The notes: generated by a model from the letters alone, not told the origin. Shown: positions 48,501-57,192, numbered from the stretch's first letter. The stretch is DNA of 64,000 bases from Lewinellaceae bacterium (GCA_016712415.1 JADJRC010000019.1:43921-107920); one strand, 5' to 3'. Numbers and translations: made by a program.

Positions 48501-48673
48501 TTGTCGTCAGACCTTCGGACGGCGGGCAAGTGATATTCTATTACAGTTCAGAAAAAGATACTTTGGAACAAGCAAGTGCCGAGTTATGGATAGATGATGA
48601 TAAGAAAGAGCCTCAACATTTGACGCTTGGCAGAATCCTAAAAAGAAATCGAATTGATAGAATTAGTGTTTAA
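45592..48673 (+). CDS. Sacsin/HSP90-like GHKL ATPase, about 1020 residues (frameshifted)
   Basis: The N-terminal GHKL domain shows RRWVWELLQNAKDVGFDDK (N box), VEFRHNGKPFTVDNITFL and GKFGTGFLTTHLLS (G2), as in bacterial proteins annotated sacsin-like. Uninterrupted pieces are 45592-46278, 46244-46915 and 47048-48673; shifts lie near 46205, 46240, 46870-46900 and 47040-47130. The middle repeats a module twice: PIIPNQNGNFKRKSEL with DIDEELK, and PILPNQNGDFKIKDDL with EIDETLK. The C-terminus is helical, ending in a beta-rich segment (NGNMINIVVRPSDGGQVIFY). Large GHKL ATPases occur in several anti-phage loci. It is last in the island and follows the methylase by about 185 bp. Confidence 0.8.
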
Positions 48674-48812
48674 TAATTAACCCCTCAGTAAGCCAATAAA
48701 TGAATAGGTGAGAACAACGGATCAACCCCATTAAGTTAAGCCCCTACTCCCAAAAAATCATACAAAAAAATCCGCCCGACACACTATCCATTCCATGCTT
48801 CGAAACAGGCCA
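48674..48812. other. Intergenic gap at the right edge of the AT-rich island
   Basis: Base composition returns to GC-rich within this stretch. I see no gene; it separates the ATPase stop from the first transposase repeat unit. Confidence 0.6.
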
Positions 48813-49042
48813 AAAATAGGGAACCAGACAGACGGTGCGCCGGGCGGCAGGAATACCCTGTCGCCGGAAAAAGCCCTTGTTTTCGAGGCGGTTAATGGCG
48901 GTTTACCCGGATTAAAAAAATGCTTTGGCGGTTTTTTACAATGCGTGGCGGTAGTTTTTTTCATGGGTGTGCCGCTCGGTGCCACGCATCAATCGTCGTC
49001 GTCGTTCCTTGTTTTTTCCTGGCCGGACGGGCTCCATCGTTT

Positions 49043-49136
49043 CGCCGCACTTGGTGTTGTCACCAGTGCAAACGTACAGCACGATAATCCCCTTCGCCGC
49101 ACTTGGTGTTGTCACCAAGTGCAAACGTACAGCACG
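49043..49136. repeat. Two tandem REP hairpins left of the intact transposase
   Basis: CACTTGGTG-TTGT-CACCAAGTG palindromes flanked by CGCCG and CAAACGTACAGCACG. The first copy (49043-49083) has lost one A; the second (49095-49136) is perfect. They are about 50 bp apart and share the downstream CGATAATCCCC. Confidence 0.85.
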
Positions 49137-49167
49137 ATAATCCCCTGCAACCAATCCTCTTTTCACC

Positions 49168-49728
49168 ATGAGATTCGATTTCCAGAGCCGCTATACTGAC
49201 TTGTACTTCACTACTGCAACAGTCAAGGGTTGGAAACACCTGTTAAAGCCCGATAAGTATAAACAGGTGATCATGGATTCCATGGCTTTTCTAACCACCG
49301 AAGGCAGCATCTGGATTTATGCCTTTGTCATAATGCCCAATCACTTTCACTGGATATGGCAAATGAAGGGGGAAACCAGGTTGCCACAGGTGCAGCAACG
49401 CATGATGAAATTCGTAGCGCAACAAATAAAATTTGACCTGTCAGATCATCATCCACAGGTTTTGGAACAGTTTAAAGTGGTGCATAATGACCGACAATAT
49501 CAATTTTTCAAGGAGAAACCCCTGTCAATTGCCTTGTACACAGATGAGGTAGTTTGGCAAAAAATGAGTTACATCCATCGAAACCCTGTGCAGCCCAAGT
49601 GGGGCTTGTCACAAACGCCTGAGGCATATGTATTCTCATCCGCGGCGTTTTATGCCACCAAAGACACGAGGTGGCCATTTTTGACGCACTTTTGGTATGG
49701 CGATGACTGGCTGACCGCTGACGAATAG
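49168..49728 (+). CDS. REP-associated tyrosine transposase (Y1, HUH), intact
   Basis: 186 residues, normal for the RAYT/Y1 family. The HUH metal motif is MPNHFHWIW with His59 and His61, and the catalytic tyrosine is Tyr135 in KMSYIHRNPVQ. Such enzymes act on single-stranded palindromic REP sequences. Here identical hairpins flank the gene on both sides in opposite orientation. The start follows two hairpins by about 30 bp. It shares over 95 percent identity by eye with the deleted copy at 50122. Confidence 0.9.
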   Translation: MRFDFQSRYTDLYFTTATVKGWKHLLKPDKYKQVIMDSMAFLTTEGSIWIYAFVIMPNHFHWIWQMKGETRLPQVQQRMMKFVAQQIKFDLSDHHPQVLEQFKVVHNDRQYQFFKEKPLSIALYTDEVVWQKMSYIHRNPVQPKWGLSQTPEAYVFSSAAFYATKDTRWPFLTHFWYGDDWLTADE

Positions 49729-49772
49729 GTTTTTGTAGATTTATCCGGCGAGGATCAGTGCGCAGGGGTGAC

Positions 49773-49816
49773 CGTGCTGTACGTTTGCACTTGGTGACAA
49801 CACCAAGTGCGGCGAG
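49773..49816. repeat. REP hairpin right of transposase unit 1 (inverted)
   Basis: GTGCTGTACGTTTG followed by CACTTGGTG-ACAA-CACCAAGTG and CGGCG, the reverse complement of the left hairpins. It forms the junction between the two direct repeats. Confidence 0.85.
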
Positions 49817-50047
49817 AAAATAGGGAACCAGACAGACGGCGCATCGGGCGGCAGGAATACCCTGTCGCCGGAAAAAGCCCTTGTTTTCGAGGCGGTTAAT
49901 GGCGGTTTTACCCGGATTAAAAAATGCTTTGGCGGTTTTTTACAATGCGTGGCGGTAGTTTTTTTTTCATGGGTGTGCCGCTCGGTGCCACGCATCAATC
50001 GTCGTCGTCGTTCCTTGTTTTTCCTGGCCGGACGGGCTCCATCGTTT

Positions 50048-50090
50048 TCGCCGCACTTGGTGTTGTCACCAAGTGCAAACGTACAGCACG
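50048..50090. repeat. REP hairpin left of the deleted transposase
   Basis: Perfect CACTTGGTG-TTGT-CACCAAGTG palindrome with CGCCG on its left and the CAAACGTACAGCACG flank on its right. Only one copy is present here, against two in unit 1. Confidence 0.85.
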
Positions 50091-50121
50091 ATAATCCCCT
50101 GCAACCAATCCTCTTTTCACC

Positions 50122-50560
50122 ATGAGATTCGATTTCCAGAGCCGCTATACTGACTTGTACTTCACTACTGCAACAGTCAAGGGTTGGAAACACCTGTTAA
50201 AGCCCGATAAGTATAAACAGGTGATCATGGATTCCATGGCTTTTCTAACCACCGAAGGCAGCATCTGGATTTATGCCTTTGTCATAATGCCCAATCACTT
50301 TCACTGGATATGGCAAATGAAGGGGGAAACCAGGTTGCCACAGGTGCAGCAACGCATGATGAAATTCGTAGCGCAACAAATAAAATTTGACCTGTCGGAT
50401 CATCATCCACAGGTTTTGGAACAGTTTAAAGTGGTGCTTGTCACAAACGCCTGAGGCATATGTATTCTCATCCGCAGCGTTTTATGCGACCAAAGACACG
50501 AGGTGGCCATTTTTGACGCACTTTTGGTATGGCGATGACTGGCTGACCGCTGACGAATAG
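50122..50560 (+). pseudogene. Internally deleted copy of the Y1 transposase
   Basis: Identical to the intact copy through about residue 105, then missing 122 bp equivalent to 49483-49604. The deletion ends lie in short matching sequence (AAGTGGTG and AAGTGGGG), suggesting slippage or short-homology recombination. It removes the catalytic tyrosine and shifts the frame, giving a 110-residue product. It could at most be a non-autonomous element mobilised by the intact copy. Confidence 0.9.
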
Positions 50561-50604
50561 GTTTTTGTAGATTTATCCGGCGAGGATCAGTGCGCAGGGG
50601 TGAC

Positions 50605-50648
50605 CGTGCTGTACGTTTGCACTTGGTGACAACACCAAGTGCGGCGAG
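50605..50648. repeat. REP hairpin right of transposase unit 2 (inverted)
   Basis: Same inverted hairpin as at 49773-49816, including the GTGCTGTACGTTTG flank, and ends the second unit. Confidence 0.85.
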
Positions 50649-50681
50649 AACAGGCAGACGGTGCACCGGGCGAGTGGCCAT

Positions 50682-50714
50682 ACGGAGCGTCTCACTCTGA
50701 GTGAGACGCTCCGT
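50682..50714. repeat. Perfect 15-bp hairpin past the NTF2-type gene
   Basis: ACGGAGCGTCTCACT, three-base loop CTG, then AGTGAGACGCTCCGT. It lies just past the minus-strand NTF2-type gene. No T-run follows on either strand, so it may be a REP-type sequence rather than a terminator. Confidence 0.7.
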
Positions 50715-50729
50715 AATACACGGCCTTCT

Positions 50730-51998
50730 TTATTTCACGGCCTCCACTGCCTGTTTCGTATCCGTATACTGCTGAAAAGCCACGATTTTCCCATCCTTTA
50801 GCGTCCACAAATGGGCCGTTTGCGAGTCAATGACCTTGCCCGTAGTCTTGTGCTTCGCCTGGTACCGCAGGGTGGCCAGCACCTTATTGCCCGACATGTC
50901 GTGCAGTTGAATATCCGTCAGGTTAAAGTATTCCCATTCGGCGCCAATGCGGGCAAACACGCCGTTCAGCACTGCATCCGGGCTGATGTAGGGGTTGCGG
51001 TCGGCGTAGGGGAAGCCCTCGGCTTCGTTCCAAACGATATTGGCATCCATGACGGCCAGTACCGCAGGCACGTCGCCTTTGACAAATGACTGGTACAGCC
51101 CGTCCACAACGGCCATGTTGCCCGGCGCCGACACGACGCCCAGTTGCGCCAGCAACGACATGTTGTCCATGAAATCCTGCTCCCCGGCAATGCGGCCGTC
51201 TTTGCTCATGCGGACAATCGTGCTGCCGCTTATTTCGACCGGGTTGCCCGAAGCCGGGATGCCGAAAAAGTCGCCCGTGTGCCTGCCCTTGAACGTCCAG
51301 TGCTTGACCAGCTTGGTCGCCCTCTCCGAAGATGTTGTTGATGGTAAATTTGATGTCGGAGAAAGCCGAAAGCAGGGCTTTGTAATAGCCCGCCATGCCC
51401 TCAATGCCGACGATGTTTTCCGGCTCGGCGTGCATGACCACGTCGGGGGTGAAATGGTCTTCGTTGAACAGTTCCAGGCGCCCCTCGTTAACGATGCGAT
51501 CCCAGGTGTCGGTGTACATCTTGACATTGGCGGCCACCCTGGGGTCGGCGTGCTCCAGGGGGACAGTATGGACCTGGCGATTTTCCATTGGCCGTCTTTC
51601 TTGAGCATCGCGTTGGCGTAGGCGCCGGTGGTATGGATGGGAATGTCGTACACATTGGTCTTGCCGTTCACCTCGTAGGCGCCGCTGGCTACCCAGGTAT
51701 ACTCCCGGTCCGACCAGCTGACGCTCAGTTGCCGGATGAAAACCGTGGCATTGTTCTTCACGAACTGGTCGGCAAAGTAGGCGGCGATGTTGTCCGCTCC
51801 TTTGATTTGTCTGCCTTCCTGGTCAATGCGGACGGCATCGTCCGTGTACATTTTCCGGATGGCTTCGTGGTCGCCCTGGTTGTAGGCGTTCATGAAATTG
51901 CGGGCGAAGGCCTGCATGTCGGCTTCGTCATTCACCGATTGGGCCTGAAGCGTGATTGTTGCGCTGACAAGCGCTGCGAGAAGAAGGATATTTTTCAT
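50730..51998 (-). CDS. Secreted protein with three NTF2/SnoaL-like domains (two compensating frameshifts)
   Basis: 423 residues. A signal peptide (ILLLAALVSATITLQAQ) leads to a SgcJ-type NTF2 domain (FARNFMNAYNQGDHEAIRKM). The middle reads sensibly only in another frame: between a shift at the CCCCC run near 51563 and a second near 51317 it gives VKMYTDTWDRIVNEGRLELF and TPDVVMHAEPENIVGIEGMA, an ester-cyclase-like SnoaL domain. The original frame resumes with KHWTFKGRHTGDFFG. A third SnoaL domain follows (YQSFVKGDVPAVLAVMD). The two shifts cancel, so the long frame stays open while about 80 residues are scrambled. The substrate is unknown. Confidence 0.75.
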   Translation of the reverse strand: MKNILLLAALVSATITLQAQSVNDEADMQAFARNFMNAYNQGDHEAIRKMYTDDAVRIDQEGRQIKGADNIAAYFADQFVKNNATVFIRQLSVSWSDREYTWVASGAYEVNGKTNVYDIPIHTTGAYANAMLKKDGQWKIARSILSPWSTPTPGWPPMSRCTPTPGIASLTRGAWNCSTKTISPPTWSCTPSRKTSSALRAWRAITKPCFRLSPTSNLPSTTSSERATKLVKHWTFKGRHTGDFFGIPASGNPVEISGSTIVRMSKDGRIAGEQDFMDNMSLLAQLGVVSAPGNMAVVDGLYQSFVKGDVPAVLAVMDANIVWNEAEGFPYADRNPYISPDAVLNGVFARIGAEWEYFNLTDIQLHDMSGNKVLATLRYQAKHKTTGKVIDSQTAHLWTLKDGKIVAFQQYTDTKQAVEAVK

Positions 51999-52154
51999 TT
52001 GTAAATGGCTTTAGTAAAAAAAAGGTCTTCGGTAATTTCCTCTATCAAAAGGTCTTCGGTTCCCCAAACGTCATTTAATCTAAGGCCGGCTTGGGTAATG
52101 CCGGATTGGATGATTCCCGGCATGGCCGATTGGATATTTTTCCGTCCTGCGCAC

Positions 52155-52186
52155 AATCCTATAAGTTTGCCAAACCTTATAGGATT
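52155..52186. repeat. Small palindrome AATCCTATAAG / CTTATAGGATT
   Basis: Eleven-base arms around TTTGCCAAAC. It lies in the 296-bp gap between the NTF2-type and reductase genes. Short frames over it look like chance. Similar CCTATAAG palindromes are common dispersed repeats in Bacteroidota genomes. A nearby AAGGTCTTCGG is directly repeated at about 52022 and 52050. Confidence 0.6.
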
Positions 52187-52294
52187 AGTTTGCCAATACG
52201 ACAATAATTGTTCTTTGGATAAATTCCTCAAATGACTTTTGACACAACCCCGTGATTTTAAAGTTTCGGGGGCACTCGAAGAGACCTGGAAACA

Positions 52295-53254
52295 TTAGGC
52301 CGGCACCGCTTCATGGGCTGCTGCATAATTGCCCAGCGGCACGCTTGCAGGTTTGAACTGCACACCCAAATCCTGTGTGGCCTGGGCATTGCTGTACACC
52401 GTTTTCGGTTGCCCGACAGGTGCTTTTCCATTCAACATCAAAGAAACATCGGACACCCTCCAGCTCTCGCCGGTCAGCAGGTAATGCTTGCCGTGCAGAT
52501 TTTTGAGGGTAGCCGCCTTGTACACCGATTCCGCTACATCTGCTACATCCACGAGCGCCCAATACACGTCCTGATCGTAAAACATCTGGATGAAAGGGTT
52601 GGGGGCCAACTTGTTTTTGAACAAAAACTGGACGCCCATCGAAGTGGAATCTTCCCTGCCCGACAACTGGTTGCCCATCACTCCAACCGGTGAAACCGTC
52701 ACGATGTCAAATCCTGGCGCCGGGTTTTCCTGCGTAAATTTCCGGACAGCCTGGTCGGCGTGGTATTTCGCCTGGCAGTAGGGATGGCTCTCCTGGCTGC
52801 AGTAGGGCTTGTCTTTTTCCGTGAAAACATGGTCCGGTGCAAAACCCGGCGCCGGCATTGGAAAGTCCGTGTTGTGCGCCGCCACCGAAGCAACGAACAC
52901 CACCTTTTTGACTGTTGGCGTTTCGCTGACCACCTGCAGAAAGTTTTCCGTCCCTTTGATAGTCGGATCGAGCAGGTCCCGTTGCACGTCTTCCACCTCC
53001 AACTGAAAGGGCGTACCGCTATGCACGAGGATGTCGCAGCCTGCGGCAAAGGCTTTCAGTTGGGCGATGTTTTGTACGTCCAGAGGAACGATCTCCAGGT
53101 TTTCCGCGTGGGGGAGTGTGGACAGGTGCGCATATTTTTCTTTGTTGGAAATATCCATGGCCGAAACTTTGACCTTGAACCCGTTTTCCAAAAATTGCCT
53201 TGTAACGTAGCTGCCGATAAAACCGGCGCCGCCGATAATGCCTACTGTTTTCAT
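52295..53254 (-). CDS. NAD(P)-dependent epimerase/reductase of the extended SDR type
   Basis: 319 residues. N-terminal VGIIGGAGFIGSYVTRQFLE has the GxxGxxG dinucleotide motif. DILVHSGTPFQ and KVVFVASVAAHN follow, with the catalytic tyrosine and lysine in YCQAKYHADQA. The overall form resembles dihydroflavonol-reductase or NmrA-like proteins rather than sugar epimerases. It lies between the NTF2-type protein and the hybrid kinase on the same strand, possibly as part of a small-molecule metabolic unit controlled by that kinase; this is inference. Confidence 0.85.
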   Translation of the reverse strand: MKTVGIIGGAGFIGSYVTRQFLENGFKVKVSAMDISNKEKYAHLSTLPHAENLEIVPLDVQNIAQLKAFAAGCDILVHSGTPFQLEVEDVQRDLLDPTIKGTENFLQVVSETPTVKKVVFVASVAAHNTDFPMPAPGFAPDHVFTEKDKPYCSQESHPYCQAKYHADQAVRKFTQENPAPGFDIVTVSPVGVMGNQLSGREDSTSMGVQFLFKNKLAPNPFIQMFYDQDVYWALVDVADVAESVYKAATLKNLHGKHYLLTGESWRVSDVSLMLNGKAPVGQPKTVYSNAQATQDLGVQFKPASVPLGNYAAAHEAVPA

Positions 53255-53454
53255 GTTTTATAGTTTTTATATAAATCAGGGCGATTTTGACTGCTAAATC
53301 ACACCGATTCAGGTGAAAGAAATAATCCGTACCAGGTCCGGTATTTGAAGGATTGTTTACACTTGGTGATGGCCATTGACCTGCGACAAAGGTGGGGGAG
53401 AGGCCTGGCCGGCAGCGGGTAATCGCGTTTCAATCAGCGGTAACCTGGTTGCGA

Positions 53455-53503
53455 AAAACAAAAAGAAAACGGGTAGTTTCGTTGCATGAAACGAAATTAC
53501 CCG
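53455..53503 (-). terminator. Rho-independent terminator of the hybrid kinase gene
   Basis: On the minus strand, 24 bp past the stop, CGGGTAATTTCGTT pairs with AACGAAACTACCCG around a CATGC loop and is followed by TTTTCTTTTTG. It separates the kinase from the reductase transcript. Confidence 0.85.
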
Positions 53504-53526
53504 TCAGGTAAAATATTGAATTTCAG

Positions 53527-56418
53527 TTATTTGCGGGTTGTGCTGGGCGCTTCCCCAAATTCCTCCTGGTACAATTTTGAAAAATAGGAAGGGTCTTTAA
53601 ATCCCACCTCCCAGGCGGCTTCCGCTACGTTGGCAGCGCCGCTTTCCAGTAACGCCCTGGCGTTATTCAGGCGATGTGTGCGGATCAGGTCGGAAGGCGC
53701 CAGGTCGGTCAGGGCCTTCATTTTTCGGAACAGTTGCGAGCGGCTCATCCCGATTTCCCGGCACAGCTGCGGCAGCCCGAAATCTTCCTGCCGGTAGTTG
53801 GCTTCCACTATGGCGCGCACCTTTTGCAGGAAACTGTCTTCCGGGTCGCCGGCCTGTACCTCAGGCACAGCGGATGACAGCACGTTTTGCTGGTATTTCA
53901 ACTGCAATTTCTTGCGGCTTTCGAGCAGGTTGGCCACGGTGAGCAACAATTCGTCCTGATGAAAGGGTTTGGACAGATAGGCATCCGCACCGCGCTGCAA
54001 TCCGGCCAGGCGACTTTGCATATCGGCTTTGGCCGTCAACAATACAATGGGAATATGGCTGCTGAACACGTTGTTTTTCAGGGTTTCCAACACCTCAAAC
54101 CCGTCTTTGACGGGCATCATCACGTCGCTGATAATGAGGTCGGGTATCGAATCGAGCGCTTTTTCTATGCCGGCCTGCCCATTGTAGGCGAATTCCAGGC
54201 CGTATGGACGCCCGCCGTTGTCGGTAGCGCCCTGCAAACAAGCCGTCAGGTATTCCACCACATCGGGATTGTCCTCGATGAGGAGGATGGAGTAGCCATC
54301 GGTTTCTTCCCCGGCCTGGGTGCGTAGCGGACTGGCCAGGGAAGTATTGGCGGCTGTATTTACCAGGTCAACCCCGGGCATTTCCTCCAGTTCACCGCGC
54401 TGTGTCACGGGCAGTTGAACCGTGAATGTGCTACCTGCCCCGACGGTGCTTTCCACCGAAATGTCACCGCCCATGGCTTTAACCAGTTCACGGGTCATGG
54501 AAAGTCCGATACCCGTACCGCCTGCCCCGGAGTGATCCTGATTGTTGGCCTGAAAAAACCGTTCGAAAACATGCGGCAAGGCTTCCGAAGGGATACCTGC
54601 ACCGGTGTCCGCAACCGAAATCCTGAGCCATTGTTCCACCAAGTCAACTTTCAACAGCACTTTCCCGCCGGAGGGTGTGAATTTGATGGCATTCGACAGC
54701 AGGTTGTGGATAATCTGTAACAAGCGTTCCGGGTCGTAGTCCATCACAATTTGCGCTTGAGCACTTTCAACCTTTACCAGCAGGTTTTGGGCGTTTGCCA
54801 GCGAGTGCAGGCTTTCGGCGATATACCGGATAAAAGCCAGGACATCGCCCTGAATGTACCGAAGTTTCAAGGTATTGGACTCCAGTTTGGCCAGGTCGAG
54901 TATCTGGTTGACGAGCCGCAGCAGGTTTTTGCCACTACGTTGAATCAGCCCCAGTTGGCTGCGTTTTCCGGCATCGTTTTCCGCTTTGGCCAATTGCTCG
55001 CCCAGCCCCAGGATCACTGTCAGGGGCGTCCGAAATTCATGGGTAATATTGGTAAAAAAGCGGCTTTTAAAATCATCCAGTTCCTGGAGGCGGTCAGATT
55101 TCTCCTGTTGTTTTTCCTGAAGCAGCCAGCTTTCCCGGAGCGCAAATTCGGCTTTTTGCTTCGCCTCCACCTGCTCTTTTTGCCGATAGGCCAGGCCCAA
55201 TGAAAATATCAGGATTTCAACGATAGTGCTGACTTTGAGATAACCGACTGTGAAATCCGTTTGGAAAACCCTCGAAGAGAAGGTCAGCAAGAATCCCAGG
55301 CAGATAACAGCAATCCCCGCTGTGATAAAATATCCCTTCCGGTCTTTGGTCCGATACAAGGGGTAGATGAACAAGAACCCCGAAATGGTGACCAGTGCGA
55401 TGTAGAACATGGTCACACGGTCGTCAATCACGTAGCTGAAATCATAGCGAAAGGCCAGGTAAATAAAAAGCACTATCAAAGGCGCGCCAAGCCATATTAC
55501 ATACTGGAAAAACCGGTCCCACCGGGGAAGCAGGTGCTCTAAATCCAGAAAACTGCGGATAAACGCCAGCCAGGACATCAACCCCAGGTAAATGGCGCCT
55601 TTGAACAGGTTGAAATAGGCAGGGTGCTCCGAAAAGACAAAGCCGCCAATCCAGTCTTCCAAATCTTCAGAGATATACGCCGTGTAAACCACTACCATCA
55701 GCAGGTACCCGGAATAGTAAATGTAGCTGCGGTCCCTGACAATGAAGAAATTGATGAGGCTGTAGAGCAACATCATCAGCAGTAAACCGGCGAACAGGGC
55801 ATTCAACGCCTTGGAATGCGCCAAATTATCGTAAAAGACCGACAGGGGCTGCACATAGGTATTAAAAGTAGGTGGCAGGGCACTCCGTTCGCTTTCACCG
55901 CGGAAGTACAGGGTCTCGGCCTCCCCGGGAGGGATCTGTAATTTGAACCAGGTGCCATTTCTTGTTGGGGTAAATTTTTTCCGGTGGGCAGGGACAAAAG
56001 TGCCATTGACTTCGGATGTCCAGGTTCCATTTTCCGCCAATCTGTAAAGCGTGATGCGGGTGAACGTATTGGTAAAATTCAGCACCCATTCGCGGTGCAT
56101 CTCCCCCTCGGGCAAGCGGTTCTCCAACAGTATCTTTCCCCAGTAGGCCTGGTGGCTCTGCGGCTCGAACGTCTTGTCGGGAAATGCCACAAACAGGTCT
56201 TGCAACTGCGGCTGCACGATGTCCTCGATAGTGTATCTTCTGTCGGCGTCGGGCAAAATCTGTATGAATTCCCGGATCTGGTGGTTGTCGGAGTTGTTCA
56301 GGATATAGGTTTGGGAGTTGGGGTCAGTTGCGGGGGTGGGGCTGGAAGGGGCCTTGCAACCAACCAGCAGCAACATACAGCCCAAAAAATAATGGATATT
56401 TTTTCCGAACATGGACAT
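53527..56418 (-). CDS. Hybrid sensor kinase: 7TM-DISM sensor, histidine kinase, receiver, AraC-type output
   Basis: About 963 residues from the ATG at 56418; a start at 56412 is equally possible, and the frame further up is not homologous. A lipoprotein-like signal (FLGCMLLLVGCKAP) precedes a 7TMR-DISMED2 extracellular domain (about 50-190) and seven membrane helices (about 205-410). HisKA has His460 in NITHEFRTPL; the ATPase domain has NLLSNAIKFTP and GTGIGLSMTRELV. The receiver has Asp765 in IISDVMMPVKDGFE. The C-terminal 100 residues are an AraC helix-turn-helix (LCREIGMSRSQLFRKMKAL). It should sense a ligand and directly activate transcription, perhaps of the neighbouring genes. Confidence 0.93.
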   Translation of the reverse strand: MSMFGKNIHYFLGCMLLLVGCKAPSSPTPATDPNSQTYILNNSDNHQIREFIQILPDADRRYTIEDIVQPQLQDLFVAFPDKTFEPQSHQAYWGKILLENRLPEGEMHREWVLNFTNTFTRITLYRLAENGTWTSEVNGTFVPAHRKKFTPTRNGTWFKLQIPPGEAETLYFRGESERSALPPTFNTYVQPLSVFYDNLAHSKALNALFAGLLLMMLLYSLINFFIVRDRSYIYYSGYLLMVVVYTAYISEDLEDWIGGFVFSEHPAYFNLFKGAIYLGLMSWLAFIRSFLDLEHLLPRWDRFFQYVIWLGAPLIVLFIYLAFRYDFSYVIDDRVTMFYIALVTISGFLFIYPLYRTKDRKGYFITAGIAVICLGFLLTFSSRVFQTDFTVGYLKVSTIVEILIFSLGLAYRQKEQVEAKQKAEFALRESWLLQEKQQEKSDRLQELDDFKSRFFTNITHEFRTPLTVILGLGEQLAKAENDAGKRSQLGLIQRSGKNLLRLVNQILDLAKLESNTLKLRYIQGDVLAFIRYIAESLHSLANAQNLLVKVESAQAQIVMDYDPERLLQIIHNLLSNAIKFTPSGGKVLLKVDLVEQWLRISVADTGAGIPSEALPHVFERFFQANNQDHSGAGGTGIGLSMTRELVKAMGGDISVESTVGAGSTFTVQLPVTQRGELEEMPGVDLVNTAANTSLASPLRTQAGEETDGYSILLIEDNPDVVEYLTACLQGATDNGGRPYGLEFAYNGQAGIEKALDSIPDLIISDVMMPVKDGFEVLETLKNNVFSSHIPIVLLTAKADMQSRLAGLQRGADAYLSKPFHQDELLLTVANLLESRKKLQLKYQQNVLSSAVPEVQAGDPEDSFLQKVRAIVEANYRQEDFGLPQLCREIGMSRSQLFRKMKALTDLAPSDLIRTHRLNNARALLESGAANVAEAAWEVGFKDPSYFSKLYQEEFGEAPSTTRK

Positions 56419-56572
56419 TTGTATAAAAGCAATTTGCCCGGCATGAACCCCGACCACTTAAAGTTAAAGCAAATATCTGAAAACAAACCGCATGCGCTTG
56501 TCTTTTCGTGATGCAAAACAGTTTGCCGGATTGGCCCACTGCCAAAGCACCAACAAAACCAAAATCGAAAAC

Positions 56573-56850
56573 CATGGCTAACAATTCCGGTAGTGACCGG
56601 CCACTGGATGAGGCTCGGCGCACATAATCGCGAACAGTGTTGCGGGAAAAACCTGTCAGGCGTTCAATCTTGCGCAGACCAACCTGCTGCTGCCGGAGTT
56701 CGAAAATTTGTCTGATTTGATGCATTGCTTTTGTTGATGCCGCCATATTGAAGTCTTCGTTTTGAAGACCAAAACATAGCGGCTGTTTGCATCAAATCCG
56801 CATCAAAAGGTGGGTCAGTATGGACCGTTACGGGTGGGTCAGTATGGTAC
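56573..56850 (-). mobile_element. IS21-family remnant: terminal repeats and start of istA
   Basis: A minus-strand frame from the ATG at 56746 encodes about 58 residues of an IstA N-terminus (MHQIRQIFELRQQQVGLRKI, then RLTGFSRNTVRDYVRRA, a helix-turn-helix). It then runs into unrelated sequence upstream of the hybrid kinase. Upstream of it GGTGGGTCAGTATGG occurs twice (56809-56823 and 56833-56847), like the multiple terminal repeats of IS21 elements. The rest of istA and all of istB are gone. Confidence 0.75.
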
Positions 56851-57160
56851 ATTATCTTCAGCTTTGGAAAGTCAGAAAACATAAGGTTGCACATGGAGAA
56901 TTATATGAAGGTTATGATATAAGCAGTATGGCCAACATAGCGAAAGCGGCGGCTTTATGGGAAAAATCAGGTAACCTTTACGAACAGGCGCTACTATTGT
57001 TTGAAGGGGATGAAGTGCAAAAACGAAAAGCGATTGCTATCGTCCATGAACTTGGAGCCAACGCAACGTATGAAAAAATGAAGATGGAAATGCGGGCATC
57101 CGGCATCAAAAATATTCCCAGGGGCATGCGGAAAAGCACCCGGTCGAATACGGCGCCTTC
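56850..57160 (+). pseudogene. Fragment of a LuxR-type regulator
   Basis: The plus-strand frame contains GELYEGYDISSMANIAKAAA, NLYEQALLLFEGDEVQKRKA and RASGIKNIPRGMRKSTRSN. I recognise this as the region just ahead of the LuxR helix-turn-helix in large AAA/TPR-type regulators, where LTxRExxVL would follow. Here it breaks off into a palindromic repeat and the DNA-binding domain is missing. The left end abuts the IS21 terminal repeat, so insertion and later deletion probably destroyed the gene. Confidence 0.65.
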
Positions 57161-57168
57161 ACCACGTT

Positions 57169-57192
57169 ACAACGGACTTGGAAGTCCGTTGT
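57169..57192. repeat. Palindrome ACAACGGACTT-GG-AAGTCCGTTGT
   Basis: Perfect 11-bp arms with a two-base centre, placed exactly where the LuxR-type frame loses homology. It looks like a dispersed repeat insertion. Confidence 0.7.

Larger units (their letters stand above)
48813..49816 (+). mobile_element. REP/RAYT transposon unit 1 (direct repeat copy)
   Basis: A unit of about 1 kb bounded on the left by a start sequence (AAAATAGGGAACCAGACAGACGG) and on the right by an inverted copy of the CACTTGGTG hairpin. It carries an intact Y1 transposase and is directly repeated at 49817-50648. It holds two copies of the left hairpin rather than one. Confidence 0.75.
49817..50648 (+). mobile_element. REP/RAYT transposon unit 2 (deleted derivative)
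   Basis: Direct repeat of unit 1 with a single left hairpin (50048-50090), a transposase lacking 122 bp, and the right inverted hairpin (50605-50648). A short degenerate start of a third unit (AACAGGCAGACGGTGCACCGG) follows at 50649. Confidence 0.75.

Noticed and set aside
48795..49199. A 134-residue plus-strand frame upstream of the transposase
   Set aside because: It runs through REP hairpins that are duplicated in the next unit, where the frame is not kept.
51995..52235. Overlapping 76-78-residue frames on both strands
   Set aside because: They span a dispersed palindrome and a short direct repeat, with no signal peptide or domain; most likely chance.
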